The notes under the pieces are model-generated. The model was not told the DNA's origin, made no database searches, and worked only from the letters and a program-made list of their open reading frames with translations. 64,000 nt of DNA from JAVBLU01 sp031553225. GTDB lineage: Bacteria; Bacillota; Clostridia; Christensenellales; UBA1750. The DNA lies in the NCBI GenBank assembly GCA_031553225.1, contig JAVBLU010000007.1, forward strand, positions 15,804 to 79,803, read 5' to 3'. Position 1 is the stretch's first letter, and each line of letters opens with the position of its first letter. The position numbers and the translations under genes are program-made. Positions 1 to 7,947 of this stretch are shown here, in pieces.

Positions 1-239
1 CAGTAGGGGCAAACGACGTCTCTGCGGGCGTTTTGGCCGGCTGCGCCGCCGTGCTGTTCCGCGCTGATCACAAACGTGTCGAAGCCGGAAAAATGATGTC
101 CGCAGCAGGGGCAACGGACGCGATCGCCCTTTAAACGCATGCGGCGGGGCAGCGACCCAAGGCGCATGTAGGCTGCCTTGCTTGCACGGAGCAGGCCGCG
201 AGGCAAATGCTTCTTCGCCAAGCGCTTGATCGTTTCCAT
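1..239 (-). CDS. Zinc-ribbon protein, N-terminal fragment (possible SAM-dependent methyltransferase)
   Basis: Truncated by the window edge: only the first 79 codons are visible. The ATG at 237-239 follows an AAGGGAG ribosome-binding site. The fragment is basic up to about residue 40, then shows a CPCCG knuckle (residues 43-47) and the start of a second knuckle, CPYC, from residue 77 to the edge, so a four-cysteine zinc ribbon is likely. Many clostridial class I methyltransferases start with a basic stretch followed by such a ribbon and then the Rossmann domain, which would lie outside the window. That assignment is inference. The gene is divergent from the DUF4838 gene, 59 bp away. Confidence 0.55.
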   Translation of the reverse strand, partial: METIKRLAKKHLPRGLLRASKAAYMRLGSLPRRMRLKGDRVRCPCCGHHFSGFDTFVISAEQHGGAAGQNARRDVVCPY

Positions 240-298
240 AAAAAGCTCTCCCTTCGTTGCGCTCACGCTGAGGAATCCATGCGGAGGAGGCGGCGCGT

Positions 299-1261
299 AT
301 GGACAACCGGCCCGGCGTGGTCATCAACAACCAGGACATATACGAAGGCTGGGCCGATCTTGCGCACGGCGCGGGCATCGGCACGATCGCCCTGCACGCT
401 TTTCACCAGGACGGGTTCGTGGCCGGGCTGTACGATCTGCAAAGCATGATGCGCGGCGGGCGCGGTGCGGCCATGCTGCACCGGATGGACGAGCTGGGCC
501 TTGAGCGCGAGTATATGCTGCACGCGGCGGAGTATCTGCTGCCGCGCGGGCTCTTCTGCGCACACCCAGAGTATTTTCGCATGGACGCAGCAGGCCGGCG
601 CACGCCGGAGGGAAACTTGTGCCTGCACAGCCAGAACGCCCTGGATATCATGCGCGAGCGCGCCGTGCATCTTGTGCGCAGCCTTCCTTCCACCACGCAC
701 CGCTACTACCTGTGGGCGGACGACCTGGCCGAGTGGTGCCGGTGCGACAGATGCCGCGCCTATTCGCCGGGCGAGCAGAACCTTCTGCTGATGAACGCCC
801 TGCTGCCCGCCGTGCAGGCGGCGGACGGAAAGGGCCGGCTTGCCTGCCTTGCGTACATGAACACGCTTCGGAGCGTGCCGGCGGCGGTGGCCCCGCTTCC
901 CGGCGTGTTTCTGCAGTGGACCGGGCCGGGCATACTGACGCCCCGATGCACGAACTCCGTGCGTTTTCACCCCGACATGATGCGCGCGATGAACGGTTAC
1001 CTGCGCAGCTTTGCCGGCCGGGAGGCCGTCGTGTTGGACTACTGGATCGACCATTCGGTGTACTGCCGCTGGAACAGGACGGGCGAGCGGTTCCGCTTTG
1101 ACGAGGACTGCGCGCGGGAGGACATCGCCTTCTACAGGGCGGCGGGCTTTACGCAGCTGACGTCCTTTGCCTGCTTCTTCGACGAGGCGTACTTCCGCGC
1201 GCACGGCGAGGGGCCCGTGCGCTCCTTTGGCGCGCTGTTCGCGCAGGCGGCTAAGGGATAA
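299..1261 (+). CDS. DUF4838 domain-containing protein (glycoside hydrolase-associated)
   Basis: A 320-residue protein with the DUF4838 signature around residues 135-155: a YYLWADD motif, then WCRCDRC, then YSPGEQ. This domain usually sits inside large secreted alpha-glucuronidase-like or other glycoside hydrolase proteins. Here it stands alone without a signal peptide. The later part is rich in Trp and Tyr (WTGPG, DYWIDHSVY), consistent with a TIM-barrel sugar-binding face. The ATG has a GGAGGAGG site about 9 nt upstream. The 3' end overlaps the convergent alpha/beta hydrolase by 11 bp. A role in carbohydrate processing is inferred from the family; the substrate is unknown. Confidence 0.75.
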   Translation: MDNRPGVVINNQDIYEGWADLAHGAGIGTIALHAFHQDGFVAGLYDLQSMMRGGRGAAMLHRMDELGLEREYMLHAAEYLLPRGLFCAHPEYFRMDAAGRRTPEGNLCLHSQNALDIMRERAVHLVRSLPSTTHRYYLWADDLAEWCRCDRCRAYSPGEQNLLLMNALLPAVQAADGKGRLACLAYMNTLRSVPAAVAPLPGVFLQWTGPGILTPRCTNSVRFHPDMMRAMNGYLRSFAGREAVVLDYWIDHSVYCRWNRTGERFRFDEDCAREDIAFYRAAGFTQLTSFACFFDEAYFRAHGEGPVRSFGALFAQAAKG

Positions 1262-1955
1262 AACGAAGGACAAAATCCTGATAGCGGCGGTAAACGGCGA
1301 AATCGAGGAAGGCGCAGTGCCCCATGCCCTCCGCTTCCACATACGTCACGTCGTGGCCGCAGGCGCGCATGGCCGCCACAAGCCGGTCGGAATGCATGGC
1401 CTTGCTCACCGATTGGTCGGCCGTGCCGTGTACCACAAAGTAGGGAACGCGGGGCATCGCGGCGGCCTGCTCGATGGGCGAGTTCTCGGCAAACGCCGCC
1501 TGCATGTCCCCCCCGTCCAAACCGTAGGCGTACACAAATGTGCGCGGCAGGTCCGGGCGTTCGGTCGCGTGGCAGCGCGGATCGGCGACCGGGCAGTTGC
1601 ACGCCACCGCCGCGGGCTCCTTTTTCGCATAGCGCGCATAGATGAGCGCCGCGTGCCCGCCCATGCTGCCCCCGCGCAGGATGAGCGGCGTGCCGGACGG
1701 TAAGCGATACTCCTGAAAAACGCGCCGCACAATCTCGTCCACGAGGGCGCGCGCCTGCCGGTTCATCCAGGACCAGGGCCCATAGTAGGGAAAGACGCAC
1801 AGCGCGCCCGAAGCGGCCAGCTCCAGCTCCTCCGTGTCGGGCAGCTTCTTCTCCATGGAGTAGCCCAGCCCATGGAAGGAGAGCACCACTGCGCGCACAG
1901 GCCCCTTCACATAGGGCGCGCCCACAAAAGCGACGTCCGTCAGAGCGCCAAACAT
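1251..1955 (-). CDS. Alpha/beta hydrolase (serine esterase/peptidase-like)
   Basis: A 234-residue cytoplasmic protein. The nucleophile elbow is GGSMGG (Ser97), followed by Asp180 in HGTADQS and His213 in GMGHCAF, giving a complete Ser-Asp-His triad in the usual order and spacing. The overall form resembles the prolyl-oligopeptidase or dienelactone-hydrolase type. The start is the ATG at 1953-1955: it has a GGGAGG site 6 nt upstream, and the promoter at 1981-2009 lies inside the longer reading frame that begins at 2045, so that longer version would not be transcribed in full. Substrate unknown. Convergent with the DUF4838 gene. Confidence 0.8.
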   Translation of the reverse strand: MFGALTDVAFVGAPYVKGPVRAVVLSFHGLGYSMEKKLPDTEELELAASGALCVFPYYGPWSWMNRQARALVDEIVRRVFQEYRLPSGTPLILRGGSMGGHAALIYARYAKKEPAAVACNCPVADPRCHATERPDLPRTFVYAYGLDGGDMQAAFAENSPIEQAAAMPRVPYFVVHGTADQSVSKAMHSDRLVAAMRACGHDVTYVEAEGMGHCAFLDFAVYRRYQDFVLRFIP

Positions 1956-1980
1956 ATCTGTCCCTCCCATGCCTGCCCCG

Positions 1981-2009
1981 AGTATAGCATCCTGCCTTTT
2001 CAGAGGCAA
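1981..2009 (-). promoter_or_regulatory. Sigma-A type promoter for the alpha/beta hydrolase
   Basis: On the minus strand: TTGCCT (2004-2009), a 17-bp spacer, then TATACT (1981-1986) with an extended TGC just before it. The predicted transcript start is about 20 nt upstream of the ATG at 1955. This decides the start-codon choice. Confidence 0.7.
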
Positions 2010-2113
2010 GCCGCCCGGGCCGGAAATTCGCCACGGAAATTTCACGCCCCGTTCATGAAATAAACGTACGGATTGTGGTAAAATAGGAACATGGGCACAA
2101 AGGAGGGGGCAGC

Positions 2114-2350
2114 ATGGAAAAAGCAGCCTTCGGTTTACAGGATACGATTTTGAACGCGGTGCGCAAGGAAAAGCTGCCCGTTACGGTACACCTGATCAGC
2201 GGGCTGCCGCTCAAGGGCATCGTGCGCGGGTTTGACAACTTCGTGATCGTGCTGGAGGGCGACGGGAAACAGATGATGATCTATAAGCACGCCATCTCCA
2301 CGGTCACCCCCAGCCGCTCCATCACGCTGAACCCGGAGCTTGATGCATGA
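2114..2350 (+). CDS. hfq: RNA chaperone Hfq
   Basis: A 78-residue Sm-like protein that pairs small regulatory RNAs with mRNA targets in the cytoplasm. The family signature is clear: LQDTILNAVRKEKLPVTVHL, a GxPLKG Sm1 strand, GFDNFVIVLEG, and the Sm2 motif YKHAISTVTPSR. The ATG follows a strong AGGAGGGGG site. A TAAAAT -10-like hexamer lies at 2079-2084 with a poor -35. The stop codon overlaps the next start in an ATGA arrangement, so the downstream PLP enzyme is probably translationally coupled. In many Firmicutes hfq sits between miaA and this same PLP gene; miaA is absent here. Confidence 0.96.
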   Translation: MEKAAFGLQDTILNAVRKEKLPVTVHLISGLPLKGIVRGFDNFVIVLEGDGKQMMIYKHAISTVTPSRSITLNPELDA

Positions 2351-3579
2351 TCCGCCCGGAGGATGTCCGGCAAGCGGAAGAAGCCGCCGCGGGAGCGTTC
2401 TCCCGCGCGGCCGACACGGAACGCACCTGTTTTGCACGCGTGCTGCGCGCCTTCCAAAGCCAGCGCGTGGCGCTTGCGCATTTTTCCGGCAGCACCGGCT
2501 ACGCTTACGGCGACCCGGGCCGCGACGTCTTCGAGCGCACGTTTGCCGCGGCGCTTGAGGCGCAATCTGCCCTGTGCCGCCCGCATATCGCCTCGGGCAC
2601 GCACGCGCTGGCCGTGGCGCTCTTTGGGCTGCTTTCGCCGGGCGACACGCTCGTGTGCGGCTCGGGCCTTCCCTACGACACGCTGCACGAGGTGATCGGC
2701 CTTAGCGGCGACGCGCCCGGGTCGCTGAAGCGCCTGGGCGTTTCCTGCGACGTGGTGCCGCTCGCTGAGGGCGGCGGCATCGACCTTGCCGCGCTGCAGC
2801 GCGCGCTGGACAAGCCCTCCGCGCGCGTGGTGGCGCTGCAGCGCTCGCGCGGGTACTCCTTTCGCCCCTCCCTTACGCAGGAGCCTCTGCGGCAGGCGAT
2901 TGCCGCCGTACGCGCCGCGCGGCCGGACGCGCTCGTGCTGGTGGATAACTGCTACGGAGAGTTCGTGGAGGAGCACGAGCCCACCTATCACGGGGCCGAC
3001 CTCATCGCCGGCTCGCTCATCAAGAACCCGGGCGGCGGCCTGGCCCCAACGGGCGGCTACGTTGCCGGCCGGGGCGATCTGGTGAACCGGTGCGCGGCGC
3101 GTTTGTACGCGCCGGGCGTCGGCGCAGAGATCGGCTCGTATGAACCGGGCTACCGCCTCTTCTTTCAGGGGCTGTTTTTGGCGCCGCACACCGTGCGCCA
3201 GGCAATCTGTTCGGCCGCCTTGGGCGCGGCGCTCTTTGAGCGGCTGGGGTACGAGGTGTCCCCCGGCCCGGGCGAGCTGCGGGCGGACATCATCCAGGCT
3301 GTGCGCCTGGGCGCGCCCGAGCGGCTGATCGCCTTCTGCCGCGCCGTGCAGGCCGCCTCCCCCGTGGACTCCTTCGCGGCGCCCGAGCCGTGGGCCATGC
3401 CCGGCTACGCCGACGAGGTGATCATGGCCGCCGGGGCTTTCGTGCAGGGCGCAAGCATCGAGCTGTCCGCCGACGCGCCGCTGCGGCCGCCCTACATCGC
3501 CTATCTGCAAGGGGGGCTCACCTACGAGCACGGGCGGGCGGCGCTGCTGGCCGCCGCGCAGGCCATAGGCCCCGCGTAA
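2347..3579 (+). CDS. Methionine gamma-lyase family PLP enzyme (YnbB / 'aluminium resistance' family)
   Basis: A 410-residue fold-type I PLP enzyme. Visible landmarks are HFSGSTGYAYGD near residue 50, SGTHALAVALF for cofactor phosphate binding near residue 83, LVDNCYGEFVEE with the PLP-ring Asp near residue 200, and the Schiff-base lysine Lys226 in GSLIKNPGGG. The family is named after Cys/Met-metabolism lyases, but its physiological substrate is not settled. The ATG overlaps the hfq stop (ATGA), and this pairing is conserved across Firmicutes. Confidence 0.9.
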   Translation: MIRPEDVRQAEEAAAGAFSRAADTERTCFARVLRAFQSQRVALAHFSGSTGYAYGDPGRDVFERTFAAALEAQSALCRPHIASGTHALAVALFGLLSPGDTLVCGSGLPYDTLHEVIGLSGDAPGSLKRLGVSCDVVPLAEGGGIDLAALQRALDKPSARVVALQRSRGYSFRPSLTQEPLRQAIAAVRAARPDALVLVDNCYGEFVEEHEPTYHGADLIAGSLIKNPGGGLAPTGGYVAGRGDLVNRCAARLYAPGVGAEIGSYEPGYRLFFQGLFLAPHTVRQAICSAALGAALFERLGYEVSPGPGELRADIIQAVRLGAPERLIAFCRAVQAASPVDSFAAPEPWAMPGYADEVIMAAGAFVQGASIELSADAPLRPPYIAYLQGGLTYEHGRAALLAAAQAIGPA

Positions 3580-3633
3580 GGCAAAGGGCGTCCTTCGCAT
3601 TCCGCAGCTGCCTACGGGCGTGGAGGTGTGCGC

Positions 3634-4416
3634 ATGTTTCCCATCGGACAGGACGAGGCGCTTTCCATCATCAAAAAGGACAAGCTGTGCTATTTGTCCG
3701 ACTACATCGCCCTGACCTCGCGCGGCGGACCGCCGCCGGCCGCCTACGCGCACGAGGGAACGCCCGGCGCGGCGCTGCTGTTGTACCAGGGCGGCGGGGG
3801 CGCACAGGCGTCGGTGGTAAACGGCCCGCCCGCCTTCGCGCTCGCCTGCCTTTCCTGGCTGTCCGGCGCGCATGAGCGCCTGCGCTTTACCTACACCGCG
3901 CCCAAAGCGCCCGCGCGACTGAACCTGGGCAGCGCGTACTATACCGAGCGCATCACCAGAACCGTGCGTTATGCCAGCCTCGCCCCCCGCGATATCCTGT
4001 GGAACGGGCTGATTTACCAAAGGTTTTCTCGGCCCGACGCGCCTTACGCCCGCGCCTTCCGAGAGGACGTCAAAACGGACGCGCCCACCCTGCGCGAGGC
4101 GTTTCAAACGCACGTTCTGGGCGGCGCGGGCGACGTGTACGCGGCCATGAATCCGGACCACCGGGTGGTGGGGTACCTTCTGTGCCGTCCGGTCGTGGAG
4201 GACGTATGGGACGTGAGCTACGCCTACGTGCTGCCCGCCGTGCGCGACCATGGCATCGGCACGGCGCTTGTGGGCTACTACGCCGAGCAAAAGCGCAAGG
4301 AGGGCCAGGTGCCCTACTACAGCGGCGCGTTTAGCCCCTCCTCCGCCAAAGCCGTGGAACAGGCGGGGTTTTCTCCCTGCAGCGAGAGCATCTCGGCGGA
4401 CCTTCTGCGCCTGTAA
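3634..4416 (+). CDS. GNAT family N-acetyltransferase
   Basis: A protein of 260 residues. The C-terminal half (about residues 130-260) looks like a GNAT fold: VVGYLLCRPVVEDVWDVSYAYVLPA as strands beta-4/5 region (quoted only in part: VWDVSYAYVLP), then HGIGTALVGYYAEQ as the acetyl-CoA pyrophosphate loop, and a terminal AVEQAGFSP motif. The N-terminal half is not recognised and may be a substrate domain. The ATG at 3634 is chosen over the GTG at 3628 because GGAGG at 3622-3626 is 7 nt from the ATG but only 1 nt from the GTG. It follows the PLP enzyme by 54 bp. The acceptor substrate is unknown. Confidence 0.7.
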   Translation: MFPIGQDEALSIIKKDKLCYLSDYIALTSRGGPPPAAYAHEGTPGAALLLYQGGGGAQASVVNGPPAFALACLSWLSGAHERLRFTYTAPKAPARLNLGSAYYTERITRTVRYASLAPRDILWNGLIYQRFSRPDAPYARAFREDVKTDAPTLREAFQTHVLGGAGDVYAAMNPDHRVVGYLLCRPVVEDVWDVSYAYVLPAVRDHGIGTALVGYYAEQKRKEGQVPYYSGAFSPSSAKAVEQAGFSPCSESISADLLRL

Positions 4417-4497
4417 AAACGGGCCGGTACAAGGCGCGGCAGGTACGCCCTGACGCGTTTTTTTGTTTATGGAGGCGAGCGCCCGCAGCAGCCGGGG

Positions 4498-4980
4498 TTA
4501 CTTGTGGTACGGCTCGCCCGAAAGAATACGCTGGCCGCGGTAGATCTGTTCGAGCAGCATCAGCCGCGCCAGGGCGTGCGGGAAGGTGAGGGCCGAGAGG
4601 GAGAGCTTCACGTCCGCGCGGCTCATCGCCCCTTCGCTCAGGCCGTTGGATCCGCCGATGAGAAACACCATGCGCTTGCCCGTGTCGATATGCGCGGCCA
4701 GGGCGCGGGCGAACTTCTCGGAGGTGTGCGCCTCGCCCTGTATGCACAGCGCAAGCACCAAATCCTCCGGCCGCACGTGCCGCGCAAGCGCCTCCCATTC
4801 TGCAGCTCGTACGCGCTCAAGCGAAAGCGGGTTGGCCTTTGCGGGGTCACGCTCGTCGGGCACCTCGCGCACCTCCAGCGCCATGTAGCGCTGAAGGCGT
4901 TTTTCGTATTCGGCGCAGGCGTCGCGGTAGAACGGCTCGTTCAGCCGCCCCACGCACAGAATCATCGCCCGCCCGCTCAT
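4498..4980 (-). CDS. rlmH: 23S rRNA (pseudouridine1915-N3)-methyltransferase RlmH
   Basis: A 160-residue SPOUT-class methyltransferase that modifies pseudouridine 1915 in helix 69 of 23S rRNA in the assembled ribosome. Family signatures are the C-terminal knot: VFLIGGSNGLSEG, LSLSALTFPHALARLML, LLEQIYRGQRILSGEPYHK. The normal family length is about 159. The chosen ATG (4978-4980) overlaps the CPBP stop in an ATGA arrangement, which implies coupled translation. An internal ATG at 4965 is a possible alternative. Confidence 0.95.
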   Translation of the reverse strand: MSGRAMILCVGRLNEPFYRDACAEYEKRLQRYMALEVREVPDERDPAKANPLSLERVRAAEWEALARHVRPEDLVLALCIQGEAHTSEKFARALAAHIDTGKRMVFLIGGSNGLSEGAMSRADVKLSLSALTFPHALARLMLLEQIYRGQRILSGEPYHK

Positions 4981-5984
4981 GAAAGGCCCGGCAGGAAGAA
5001 AACGCGCACCGTATCCGCCAGATACAGGGCCGCGCAGCCGGCCAGCCCAAGCCAGTAGGGGATGTACGCCCAGGCCCGGGCCCGCTGAGGGGTCTCGCCG
5101 GGCAAAAGCAGGGTTTGGGAGCCGGGCCGCGGCGGGCGGACGGCCAGCTCGCGCCGGCGCAGGTGCCGCCACAGGAAATAAAGCCCCGCCGAAAGCCCGC
5201 CAAACAGCGCCACAAGCACGCAGAAGGACAGCATCTGCAGGGCGGGCGCGGGGAACATATCGCCCGAAGACAGGGCGCCCAGCGCCTGATCGTTCATATA
5301 CGGCAAAAGCCTTTGCATGCCGAAGCTGAGCAGGATGGCGAAGCTGTTGTTCGCCGCGTGGGCGATGACCGGCACAAAGATGGAACGGCTTTCGATGCAC
5401 AGCCACGTGAGGAACAGCCCGAGCAGCACGTGCCCAGGCAGGGCCGCAAGCGAGCCGTGCATGAGAGAAAAGCTGATGGAGCACAACAGGAAGGCCGCGC
5501 CGCGAAATCGCTGGCGGCCGCCTTCCAGACCCGGCAGAATGCCGCCGCGGAAGAGCCACTCTTCGCACACGCCGGGCAGAATGCCCGTAACGAACAATGA
5601 AAGCACAAGCCCGGACGCGCTGTCCGGCACGAGCTGCTCGGCGGGGCTTGAGATGCTTTTCGCGCCGATCAGCTGCAAAACGGCGATCCACACGCCGGTC
5701 GCGTAGCTGATGGTGAGATACACCAGGAGCGAGAGCGGCACGATGAGCAGCGCCGACCATCCCGGGCTGCACAGCCGCAGCCCGCGGCCGCGCCCGAGCG
5801 CCAGCGTGAGGGCCAAGGCCGCAACGCCTATCGACAGGGGCGTTGCGAACATGGCGTACTGCGTGAGGGTTACGCCCCGCGGCGCCAGGAGCAAACCAAA
5901 TACCGCGCCGCCGATCAGAATGAGTCCCAGCCCCAGAAGGTAGGCAAGGCCGGAGTAAAGCACGCGTCTGGTCGCCCGATCCAT
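4977..5984 (-). CDS. CPBP family intramembrane metalloprotease
   Basis: A 335-residue multi-pass membrane protein of the CAAX protease/bacteriocin-processing (Abi) family. The three metal and catalytic motifs are present: EEWLFRG (Glu141, Glu142, Arg146), FSLMHG (His176) and HAANN (His209, Asn213). About eight hydrophobic helices are visible. The ATG at 5982-5984 follows a GGAAAGGGTG site and sits about 15 nt after the predicted transcript start. Probable substrates are membrane or prenylated peptides, but none is known. It is the first gene of a two-gene operon with rlmH. Confidence 0.9.
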   Translation of the reverse strand: MDRATRRVLYSGLAYLLGLGLILIGGAVFGLLLAPRGVTLTQYAMFATPLSIGVAALALTLALGRGRGLRLCSPGWSALLIVPLSLLVYLTISYATGVWIAVLQLIGAKSISSPAEQLVPDSASGLVLSLFVTGILPGVCEEWLFRGGILPGLEGGRQRFRGAAFLLCSISFSLMHGSLAALPGHVLLGLFLTWLCIESRSIFVPVIAHAANNSFAILLSFGMQRLLPYMNDQALGALSSGDMFPAPALQMLSFCVLVALFGGLSAGLYFLWRHLRRRELAVRPPRPGSQTLLLPGETPQRARAWAYIPYWLGLAGCAALYLADTVRVFFLPGLS

Positions 5985-6004
5985 CGAATCACCCTTTCCT
6001 TGCA

Positions 6005-6033
6005 ATTATAGCACAATGAGCCGGCCGGACGAA
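6005..6033 (-). promoter_or_regulatory. Promoter of the CPBP protease-rlmH operon
   Basis: Minus-strand TTCGTC (6028-6033), 17-bp spacer, perfect TATAAT (6005-6010) with an extended TGC. It is divergent from the promoter-like sites that serve the candidate small RNA and ilvE. Confidence 0.75.
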
Positions 6034-6049
6034 ATAGTTGGGACGAACG

Positions 6050-6078
6050 TTCACATTGTACGGGCCCGGGCGTATTGT
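6050..6078 (+). promoter_or_regulatory. Possible promoter of a small RNA upstream of ilvE
   Basis: TTCACA (6050-6055), 17-bp spacer, TATTGT (6073-6078). It points into a roughly 190-bp stretch that has no convincing ORF and ends in a strong intrinsic terminator at 6248-6280. Confidence 0.4.
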
Positions 6079-6084
6079 AAAGCA

Positions 6085-6280
6085 GGTGGACAAACGGCGA
6101 CGGACTCTGGGCGGTGCCCACCTCCAGCCGCGCCGCGCCGCCTCACACAAAAGAAACTCCTTCCTGGGGCACACGCAAAGGAATCATGGGACAATTGAAT
6201 ACCGCTCCTTCCGCCGGGGATGGTGGGGACTTCACCGGCAGAAAAGGGCGCCGCAACTTCCGCGGCGCTCTTTTTGTTTT
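6085..6280 (+). ncRNA. Candidate small RNA (about 195 nt), family not recognised
   Basis: The stretch is bounded by a promoter-like site and an intrinsic terminator. It contains several possible hairpins: TGGGC/GCCCA around a 3-nt loop near 6118-6122, TTCCT/AGGAA near 6165-6183, and a GGTG/CACC stem inside GCC/GGC near 6217-6240. No T-box sequence, SRP Alu core or purine riboswitch core was found. Its length would also suit 6S RNA, but no 6S consensus could be recognised by eye. It is separated from ilvE by its own terminator, and ilvE has an independent promoter. Confidence 0.3.
6248..6280 (+). terminator. Intrinsic terminator
   Basis: A perfect 7-bp stem GCGCCGC/GCGGCGC (6248-6254 and 6262-6268) with a 7-nt loop, followed by TCTTTTTGTTTTG. 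It ends whatever is transcribed from about 6085 and lies before the ilvE promoter. Confidence 0.8.
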
Positions 6281-6365
6281 GTTATGTGCGGCTTCTCTGC
6301 CCATGCAGGCGGCCGACGCCCGGCCTCCCCTCGCGCGGCGCCGCCGTCTCGCGCCTTGATATGGG

Positions 6366-6394
6366 TTGACAGCTGCAGGCTGCGGCGATATAAT
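6366..6394 (+). promoter_or_regulatory. Consensus sigma-A promoter of ilvE
   Basis: Exact TTGACA (6366-6371), 17-bp spacer, exact TATAAT (6389-6394). It starts transcription about 30 nt before the ilvE ATG. Confidence 0.92.
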
Positions 6395-6429
6395 ACCCTA
6401 ATTCGAAGCATGGAAGGGAGCGGCTCATT

Positions 6430-7491
6430 ATGGCGACACCGATCACGAAAGCGACCCACCTCAAGCAGAAACCGGCCGATGAAAGCAAGCTTGGGTTCGG
6501 CAAGCTCTTTACCGACCACATGCTCTTGATGGATTATCAGGAGGGCCGCGGCTGGTACGATTTGCGCATCGTGCCTTACAGCCCGTTCTCCTTTGATCCG
6601 GCCACGTCCGTATTCCATTACGGCCAAGCCATTTTCGAGGGCCTGAAGGCGTACCGCGACGACAAGGGCGGCGTACGCCTCTTCCGCCCCATGGAAAACG
6701 TTCTGCGCTTCAACCGTTCCGCCGAGCGCATGTGCATCCCCCAAATGCCCGAGGAAGCCGTTCTTCAGGGTATCAAGGATCTGGTGCTGCTGGAAAAGGA
6801 CTGGATTCCGCAGGCGCCGGACACGTCCATGTACATTCGCCCAACGATCATCGCCACCGACCCGGTGCTCGGCGTGAAGGCGTCCTCCACCTATCTGTTC
6901 TTCGTCATCCTCTCGCCCAGCGGCGCGTACTACGCCAGCGGCCTCTCCCCCATCAAGATTCACGTGGAGGACGAGTATGTGCGCGCGGTGCGCGGCGGCA
7001 TCGGCTTCACCAAGGCGGCCGCCAACTACGCCTGCTCGCTGAAGGCGGGTGAGGACGCCAAGCACAAGGGCTACACCCAGGTTTTGTGGCTGGACGGCGT
7101 GGAGCAGAAGTACATCGAGGAAGTCGGCTCCATGAACATGTTCTTTAAGATCGGCGGCAAAATCGTCACCCCAGCGCTCAACGGGTCCATCCTGCCCGGC
7201 ATCACGCGCGATTCCATCCTGAAGATGGCCGCGCACATGGGGTACCCGGTGGAGGAGCGCCGCCTGTCGCTTGAGGAAGTGGTGGCCGCCCACCAAAACG
7301 GCACGCTGGAGGAGGCCTTCGGTTCCGGCACGGCCGCCGTCGTCTCCCCTGTGGGTTGGCTTGGCGTACACGGCCGCGAGCTGGCCATCGGAAACGGCAT
7401 CGGCCCGGTTACCCAGAAGCTGTATGACGCGCTCACCGCCCTGCAGTACGGGCGCGGGGCCGATCCCTTCGGCTGGAGCGTTACGCTGTAA
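6430..7491 (+). CDS. ilvE: Branched-chain amino acid aminotransferase
   Basis: A 353-residue fold-type IV PLP enzyme that transfers the amino group between Leu/Ile/Val and 2-oxoglutarate, the last step of branched-chain synthesis and the first of degradation. Landmarks: FHYGQAIFEGLKAYR, YIRPTIIATDP, the PLP lysine Lys195 in GGIGFTKAAANYA, then EEVGSMNMFF and SILPGITRDSIL. The length and the YG-Q-x-IFEG form fit the eukaryote-like (mitochondrial-type) BCAT subgroup. The ATG has a GGAAGGGAG site. It is monocistronic, with its own consensus promoter and a hairpin 34 bp downstream. Confidence 0.95.
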   Translation: MATPITKATHLKQKPADESKLGFGKLFTDHMLLMDYQEGRGWYDLRIVPYSPFSFDPATSVFHYGQAIFEGLKAYRDDKGGVRLFRPMENVLRFNRSAERMCIPQMPEEAVLQGIKDLVLLEKDWIPQAPDTSMYIRPTIIATDPVLGVKASSTYLFFVILSPSGAYYASGLSPIKIHVEDEYVRAVRGGIGFTKAAANYACSLKAGEDAKHKGYTQVLWLDGVEQKYIEEVGSMNMFFKIGGKIVTPALNGSILPGITRDSILKMAAHMGYPVEERRLSLEEVVAAHQNGTLEEAFGSGTAAVVSPVGWLGVHGRELAIGNGIGPVTQKLYDALTALQYGRGADPFGWSVTL

Positions 7492-7525
7492 GCGGCTGCG
7501 CGCCACGGTCGATCCGCGTTCAAAG

Positions 7526-7561
7526 CAAAGCTCCGTACGGCGTGCGCCGTACGGAGCTTTG
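7526..7561. terminator. Long hairpin at the 3' end of ilvE
   Basis: A perfect 17-bp stem (7526-7542 with 7545-7561) around a 2-nt loop, with CAAAG at the base on one side and CTTTG on the other. There is no U-run, but its position between ilvE and the convergent pseudogene fits a bidirectional terminator. Confidence 0.6.
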
Positions 7562-7900
7562 TGTCGGCGGCGATACGCCGATGCACCAAAGAACGCCGTA
7601 TTTGTCGGTGGCGTAGCCTTACGGCGGGCTCCATGGGTATTCGTGCAAGCCATCGGTTTGGCCGTCCCGCTTCAGCGTCTCATGGGCGCGCAGCTGGGCG
7701 TCTTTGTGCGCAAAGCGCAGGCAGATGGCCACCGCGTTGCCTTTCTGTATCTCGTGCCGCGCGCGCGGCATAAGCGCCTATTTTTGCGCCCAGAGCACCC
7801 ATCTCCAGGTGGATCAGCCCGCCCTTGTCGCCGTATGCCTCGCCCGGGAGCGACGCGCCGAACGCCGCTGGTCGTGCGGAAACGAATCGTGCAGGCTGGC
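7560..7900 (-). pseudogene. Decayed VOC (PhnB/glyoxalase-like) gene
   Basis: Reading the minus strand, pieces of a PhnB-type VOC protein appear in different frames: AAFGASLPGEAYGDKGGLIH and LEMGALGAKIGAY in one frame, GNAVAICLRFAHKDAQLRAH and an EYPWSPP end in another, then after a stop codon ATDKYGVLWCI. The order matches the family (FxxAFGA, xMHxxL, xNxxLxLRF, TDKYGVxW). At least one frameshift near 7770 and one stop/shift near 7620 are needed, and no start codon or complete first strand is visible. The gene is therefore inactive, unless assembly errors are to blame. Confidence 0.65.
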
Positions 7901-7947
7901 TGAGAAGATCAAAACGGATACCAACCCCACCGCACCGCCCTTTCGGG

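Noticed and set aside
2281..4290. A 669-codon open frame on the minus strand
   Set aside because: Antisense to the PLP enzyme and acetyltransferase genes, with no ribosome-binding site or family sequence.
6085..6280. T-box leader for ilvE
   Set aside because: No TGGNACCGCG sequence or antiterminator was found, and the ilvE promoter lies downstream of the terminator.
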